DNA from: Tolypeutes matacus
Taxonomy: Eukaryota > Chordata > Mammalia > Cingulata > Chlamyphoridae
Assembly (NCBI GenBank): GCA_026826555.1
Contig: JAKSZT010020895.1
Coordinates: 2,838,766 to 2,902,765, forward strand
Reading direction: 5' to 3'
Length of the DNA: 64,000 bases
The notes beneath the pieces were generated by a model. It saw nothing but the letters and a program-made list of their open reading frames with translations. It made no database searches and had not been told where the DNA came from. Shown in pieces: positions 58,241 to 64,000 of this stretch. The number at the start of each line of letters is the position of its first letter. The first letter of the stretch is position 1. The translations under genes were made by a program, and so were the position numbers.

Positions 58241-59499
58241 TAAGGATTTAGAAGCAGAATGATTAAAGAATAATTTAGATGAGACTAAAAGTGAGACTAC
58301 AAGATAGAAAATACAATCTGCTGTAGACCAATTGACCACAAGCTAAAAGTGTCATTTTCAATTTTCTCAATTCTCCAGAAACATTTAAGCATTTTTCATA
58401 TTATTTAACCTCCACCCTTTCCTGCAAATTTTCATTTATGCAAACATTCTGTTTATTGCATGGTGGATTGGAAACTAGTAACTAACAATCAGTAAACATT
58501 TTGCAATTCTTTATAACACTAAAGTTTCCTGTTTGTATATGGATACCCAGAATGAAGTTTCCAATTCCCATTTCCTATTCATCCTTGCAACTTGTTGTGT
58601 CCAAGTTACTAAGTTCTGACAAAGATATAAATGAAAATTATGTGTGCAATTTCTTGGCATTGTCTTTAATAGGATATTAGCCTTCACTTTTTTTACATTC
58701 TCAAATTCCTCTAATGCAAATGTGATGGCTGATATGTTGTTATTAGAATGAACAAAACATCTTAGAGGTAGGCACTGAACAAAAAAGAACTCACCCAGTT
58801 TTCTGAATTCATAGCAGCCATACCAGAACATTAACCCCACAGAATTTAAGAAACAGTTCCATCATACCAACATGGATGCTAAAATGGGGTAATGATAAAC
58901 TTAAATATCATTAAAGCCAATGTGATATTTGTCTTTACTGTACCCTGCTCAAATCACACCATAACCTCCATAACTTTTGGCATCAGAGGTGGATTCATGA
59001 AGGATACCCTCAAGGAAGGGAAGCTGGAATTGTTTATCTGATCTTCCTGGGTCTGACAAGAGTGAGGTGATCATTAGAGGATGGACATTGAAGCTCAGGA
59101 CTTGGAGTTTTGAAACTTTACATTCTCACTTGTGTTTACTTGGAAGAAGTATGCAGTAAAGAATGATCATTCTCTCCCATCCCTTAGAACAACAAACAGA
59201 GTCTCAGAGATAAATAAAATATTATGAGAACGTGAAATAGTAGAACTTGTAAAGTTGGATGACCAGTTCTAACAACACTGTAGATCTCAAAGAAAGAAAT
59301 GATAGGCTTTGGCTTTAAATTCTCTGCTAATTCGTTGTCAGCAAACTACAGATTTTACGACTGCCCCCAATAGATTACTCTCGCTTGTACCTCATATCTG
59401 TTGTAGCTGAAAACAAGACTAATTTCTAACCTTGCACCTTGTTAAATAGGAATATTGGTTGAATTCACACTCATGCATACTTACACATATTTACAAACA
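58241..59499. other. Intergenic, nothing recognised
   Basis: No coding or repeat signature recognised. The 109-codon minus frame at 58840-58511 has no known domain. Confidence 0.4.
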
Positions 59500-60884
59500 C
59501 ATAGTATTAGACTGATTTTGGTTTCACTTTTAGGAATTCTGGTGTCTGTATTGTTGTGTCTCTTATTTTAATTTACAGTTTCTGATGATTTAGGAAGTTG
59601 TAAAGCATCAGATTCTTTATTGGTCATATTCTTATCCTCAAGGAAAATGCCAGTTAAATCTTTTGCTCAAATTTCAAATGGGCTTTCTGCCTTTCTCTTA
59701 TTAACTGTAGGTGTTCTCTCTGTATTCTGAATATTGATTCCAGATATTTGTCAGATATATATATTTTTTTGCAAATGTATTCCCTCATTCTATTGGTTTC
59801 CTTCAATCTCTGATGCCTTTTACTTAGCAGAATTTCTTAATTTAAATATATTCTAATATTAAAAGTTTCTTAAAAACTTGTGTAGTGCTGAATATTTTTG
59901 CAGTTTAGGAAATAATGACCTCCTCCAATATCACAAAGACTTTATTTGAAGTTTTCTCTAAATCCTTCATTGCCTTAACTTTTGCATTTGTGTATGTAAT
60001 CTATCTAAAAATTAGTTTGAGGTTAAAATTAGCAAAACTTTTTGTCTTTATACATATGCAAATAACATAGTAGCTACTACTGAAATTATCATAATTCTCC
60101 TCCATACTGCAGTGTCACATTTATTATAAATGAGTTGACCATTTAGTTGTATCTGTTAATGGACTTACTAATTATTTCCATTGTTAAAAGTTTATCATTT
60201 TAAACCCATACAACATTATTTAAAATATTACAGCCATATTATATTTTATAATTTGTACTAGTCCTGAGTCCTGCTTTTTTGTTTTTCATTTTGTTTTCAT
60301 TTGTTTAAAATTGCCTTGGCTATTTTTTTCTTTTTTATTGTTTTGTTTTGTTTGTGTGTGTTTTACATTTTCATTTGAATTAAATAATTAGAACATTAAC
60401 AATTACTTCAAAAATACAATGAAGTAAAGGGCTTTTGATTTGGATTTCATTGAATTTATAGATCAATTTCCAGAAGACTTCTGGAAACATCTTTGAATTA
60501 TGGTGTTTCCAATCAGTGAATATGGTATTCACTGACATGTCTTCTTTAATTCTTTTCAATAATATTGCAATGATTTGTTTATAGATGTCTTGTACATGCT
60601 TTATTAGAAAAATTCCTTAACAGTTCCAATTTATCTACTGAAAATTACGTGTTAAAAGCCATTGTTCATTTTTTGTAAGAGAACATTAATAAATACAGCA
60701 TGAGATTTGTATATTGACTTTAATCCACAGAAACCTCCCAAGATCCACTTATTCTTTCCAATAATTTAGTACTAAACCCTTTGGAATTATTTTACATATA
60801 CAATGATGCAATATCTAATCAGTATTTACTTAGGGGAGATTGTAATTAAATATATAAATTAATTTAGGCAAATTTTCTCTAATT

Positions 60885-61090
60885 CAGTTGTCCTCAACCA
60901 GGAAAGATTTGGCCCTTCTGGGGATGTTTGACAAAGTTAAAGTATTTTTGTTTACCAGCTTGGGTGTTCTGCCATCATCTAGTGGGTAGAGGTCAGAGAT
61001 CCTCCTAAATATTCTACAATACACTAGATAACTCCTACAACAAGAAATTATCCAGACCCAAATAACTGTAGTCCTCAGGTTGAGAAAAAT
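60885..61090 (+). mobile_element. MER5A-like hAT DNA transposon
   Basis: CAGTTGTCCTCAACCAGGAA at the left and TCCTCAGGTTGAGAAAAAT at the right form the terminal inverted repeats. The interior has CATCTAGTGGGTAGAGGTCAG, TCCTACAATACACTAGA-like and CAACAAGAAATTATCCAG text in MER5A order. It is non-autonomous and non-coding. Confidence 0.85.
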
Positions 61091-61580
61091 CTTCTTTCAT
61101 TATTGTTTGCTTATGTAAATCCTATTAATATGAATACATTAACATATACCCTATTACTCTATTAAATTATTTTATGGTTCATTTAATTTCATCATAGATT
61201 CTCTAAGGTTTTGCAGGTATGAAAAAAACATCTGTAAACAGAGAATTCTTACTTCTTTTCCAATAATTATGCCTCTGATTGAATACCCCTGTCTAGTTTC
61301 TTTGATTATTACTTCTGGGTATTACACTACCAAATAGTAGTGGAAGTTGGGAATATCCTATCCTTATTTTTAAACTCAATTATTTCTAATTTAGGTAGGA
61401 TCAGAGCTTTCAGATCAACTTGAATGTTTCCATGTTATGAAAATCAATTCCCACTTCATGATTTTATCTGAAATTACTTTTAAATTCTCTTAGAAGCTTT
61501 TGTTCATCTGTGGAAATAATCATATATTTCTCCTAATCACTATTAATATATGATATTAATTACTATACTAATAGTGATCC

Positions 61581-62272
61581 TGTGGCAGTTTGATATTTTT
61601 TATGACTTCTTAAAATAAATATTGGATTATGTTTGTAAATTGGTCTATCCTTTTGGGCATATTAGATTATATTGGATTCAGAGGTTTCACTTTTACTTGA
61701 ATGAGATGTGATTAGGGCTTTGATTGGGCCATGTCAGTGGGACATTAAGTCCCCGTCCTCTTGGTGGGTGGGGACTCACAGAGAAAACCACATGACAGAG
61801 CAAAGAGTGGAGTTTTTTTGAGTTTTGATGTTGGAGTTTTTGATGCCGGAACCAGGGAAGTAAATACACAGGAGAGGAACACAGAGTAATAGAGATGGCT
61901 CCACAGACATGGCAGAAGCCCCAGGGTGAGAGATGATCCCTTTGCCTTATATCTTGCAGATGCAGTGACCAGAGCCCTGAGCAGCTGAGCCTGGAAAGAA
62001 ATGAGCCCCGGAAAGAGAGGACAGTTATCCCAACCTACAGCTGATATTGGAAGAAGATGGGATCACAGAGCCTACAGAGGAAGAGGGAGGGTGAACCCTT
62101 GCAGACATTGGCAGCCATCTTGCTCCAACGTGTGGTGACAGACTTCGGTGAGGGAAGTAACTTACGCATTGTGGCCTGGTAACTGTAAGCTTCTACCCCA
62201 AATAAATAAACTTCATAAAACCAAACAGATTTCTGGTACTTTGCAGCAGCACACCTTTGGCTGACTAATACA
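61581..62272 (+). mobile_element. Solo LTR, 692 bp, inserted in old L1
   Basis: TG...CA ends (TGTGGCAGTTTGATATTTTT ... GGCTGACTAATACA). It has a polyadenylation signal (AATAAATAAA, ~62201) near the 3' end and a GC-richer body than the surroundings. Flanking pentamers GATCC (61576-61580) and GACCC (62273-62277) are a plausible 5-bp target duplication with one mismatch. No internal retroviral sequence, so probably formed by LTR-LTR recombination. The same family occurs in antisense at 14600-15255. Confidence 0.75.
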
Positions 62273-63100
62273 GACCCTAACTTGCATATCTGTAATAAGT
62301 CCTACTTTGTCAGAGTGTATATTTCCTTAAAGGGGTCTTGGATTCTTTTGGAATATAATTTAGAGCTTTTGAACAAATATCTATATGTTATATTGATCTA
62401 TATATTCTTTTCTTTTATATACTGCCTTAATCCATTCAGAATTAAATGACATATAAAAATAATTTGGCACTCTTTTTGTCAATTTTAATAATTTGTATCA
62501 ACGTATAGATCATTTGCGCTATCTTGTTACGAATGTTTGACAGATTCTCCATAAAACCTCTTGAGCATACAGCTTGTGGAAGAGTATTTCCTGAAAATTC
62601 TCCTTATTTCTTCTTCAGAAATAGTTCTGTAAAAGTTTCATATCGCTATAGGGGTCATTTAAATAAAAAAGGATATCAGCCATATGATTTATGTTTTCAA
62701 TTTTATATGCATAGTATTATAAAAATGACTTTCCTTAACTTTTGTTATATTTCTTTTTAATTTCTAAAGTTTCAAAAGCTATTACTTATCTGTCATATCA
62801 CATTTGGTGTATTGTGCTTTCTCCCTTTTTTTAAAAATAAATTCATATGGTGGTTTTTCTATTTTTTTTTCAAAACACATGTGATTTAGATTTTTCATTA
62901 GCTTTACTGCTTTCTTTTGCTCTAAGCCATTAATTTCTGCTTTTATATTGAATATTGCCTTCTCTACTCTTTTTTTTTATCCTCTTTGTTGTTCCATTTC
63001 TGTTGCAATATTGGCTTTTTAGGGTGGTGTATCAGATAGATAAATGAAAGTTTGGATGGTCTTTCTCTTCTATTTATGCTGAGAGCATTTTTTTAAATAA

Positions 63101-64000
63101 AGTTTTGTTTGTTCTTCTTGCTATTCCTTATTGTTTCTGGAGGATATACCATGAAATTCAGATAGCATGAAACCACTAACTCAGATACCCAGAATTCCCT
63201 CTTCCTTGGTTCACTTCTCAAAGTATTGGTTGAACTGAGATCTCATCTGGAAGTTCTGTCTGGGGATGAATCTACTTCCACACTCATCCATGGTGTAGGC
63301 AGTATTCATTTCCTTGCTGCTCCATGACTGGGGTTCTTGACTTTTTGTTAGTTCACAAGTAAATTTTGATTTAATCCTTGGCTAAAAGACTCAAAAATCT
63401 TCACTCTTCATTATAAGGCTAGTGATACTAGTGAGTGACATTAAGCTTATGTCTCAATGCACCAGAATTTTTCCATGTTCTTATAACATCTATTTCCTGC
63501 TTCTTCCTTATATACCAAAAATTTTACAGGAATTATATATTTTTGAACTACATTCCTCACTCACCAAAGGAGCTAAATGTTAATTGTTGTGCTTGCACAA
63601 CTCTATGTATAGCTCTATCCTAAGACAAATTATACTGTTTCCTTGTAGGTCATCCTAATGAGGACAAAAATCATGTGCCCTGTAGAGCCTGGGTAGACCT
63701 ACAATAAAAGAATGTTGAAGAAAATGATTAAGTGATTACATATAGCCATGTAAATTTCCACAAGATCCATTAGTATATAATTAAAATACCTTTCACCCTA
63801 ACCCAGCTCCCTGAAGGGAGAACAAAATTGGATCACAGGGAGTAAAAGAATTTTAAATTTTCATTGAAACTTTGATGAAATGGTACTACTATAACCCAGC
63901 AGGGACTATTAATCATAAAGAGAAGTAGAAAAGACTGATTCATTGTGAAAAATCTCACAATGTCACAAAGTTAACTGATTGAAGAATAGCTTAAGTAAAC
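63101..64000. other. Intergenic, nothing recognised
   Basis: AT-rich to the right edge; no signature recognised. Confidence 0.4.

Larger units (their letters stand above)
59500..63100 (-). mobile_element. Ancient LINE-1 (minus), interrupted
   Basis: Antisense L1 text recurs in order along the stretch. 3' ORF2-end-like text lies at 59590-60040 ('TGAATATTGATTCCAGATAT' at 59728), the ORF2 middle at 60430-60640 ('TTCATTGAATTTATAGATCA' at 60447) and RT at 61180-61560. More of the RT/upstream region lies at 62280-63040 ('TTAGCTTTACTGCTTTCTTTTGC' region near 62900). It is heavily decayed, much older than the other L1s, and hosts the MER5A-like element and the solo LTR. Confidence 0.6.

Noticed and set aside
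58511..58840. 109-codon minus-strand frame downstream of the ERVL
   Set aside because: No recognisable domain or homology to integrase or dUTPase; not supported as coding.
1..64000. A previously undescribed multi-gene system
   Set aside because: Apart from one olfactory receptor pseudogene, every coding stretch that could be recognised belongs to L1 or endogenous retroviruses; no cluster of unexplained genes was seen.

Overview
The window is gene-poor, AT-rich mammalian intergenic DNA made mostly of nested retroelements, with one decayed olfactory receptor as the only gene-derived locus. The tRNA-derived SINEs (DAS-like, 3' tail '...GGTTCAACCCTGGTACCTCC' then A-rich) and LINE-1 copies with very long, unusual 3' UTRs point to a xenarthran (armadillo, sloth or anteater lineage). 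MIR, MER5A-like and ERVL elements agree with a placental mammal. The species call is inference.

Layout. 1-2736: 5' half of a young L1 on the minus strand. Its ORF1 is open for 312 codons up to the window edge and it has a ~1.8 kb 5' UTR/promoter. 3756-9640: an ERVL-type LTR piece, a textbook twin-primed L1 insertion with a perfect 15-bp target-site duplication, a second 3' L1 stub, and an older near full-span minus-strand L1 carrying a SINE. 11182-12127: an OR2T-like olfactory receptor pseudogene (minus) with one frameshift and one nonsense codon. 13.2-15.3 kb: a hAT-like DNA transposon, a MIR and a solo LTR. 18.5-21.5 kb: two L1s meeting head to head at a ~48-bp-arm palindrome. 21.7-28.4 kb: SINEs, class II ERV LTR pieces, L1 3' ends, a MIR and an ERVL-like LTR. 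29.1-30.9 kb: the 3' end of a minus-strand ERV (LTR plus broken env-like region).

32251-41510: a complete-span but dead plus-strand L1 with an exceptionally long (~2.8 kb) 3' UTR. Its endonuclease and reverse transcriptase catalytic residues are mutated. About 44.9-52.6 kb: a betaretrovirus-like (class II) provirus without recognisable LTRs. It keeps remnants of gag with a zinc knuckle, dUTPase-protease, RT, integrase and env. It contains an inverted duplication inside RT and is split in env by an internally deleted L1 (49013-51874). 53450-58240: an ERVL (class III) element with 5' LTR, Leu-type primer binding site, gag, protease, RT, RNase H and truncated integrase remnants. 59.5-63.1 kb: an ancient minus-strand L1 interrupted by a MER5A-like element and a 692-bp solo LTR.

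No host protein-coding gene, RNA gene or CRISPR was found. The loci do not act together as a pathway. The interest lies in the retrotransposition and rearrangement record, and in the L1 ORF1 that still looks functional at the left edge. All translations and alignments were made by eye, so element boundaries are approximate (tens of bases) unless an exact duplication or codon is cited.
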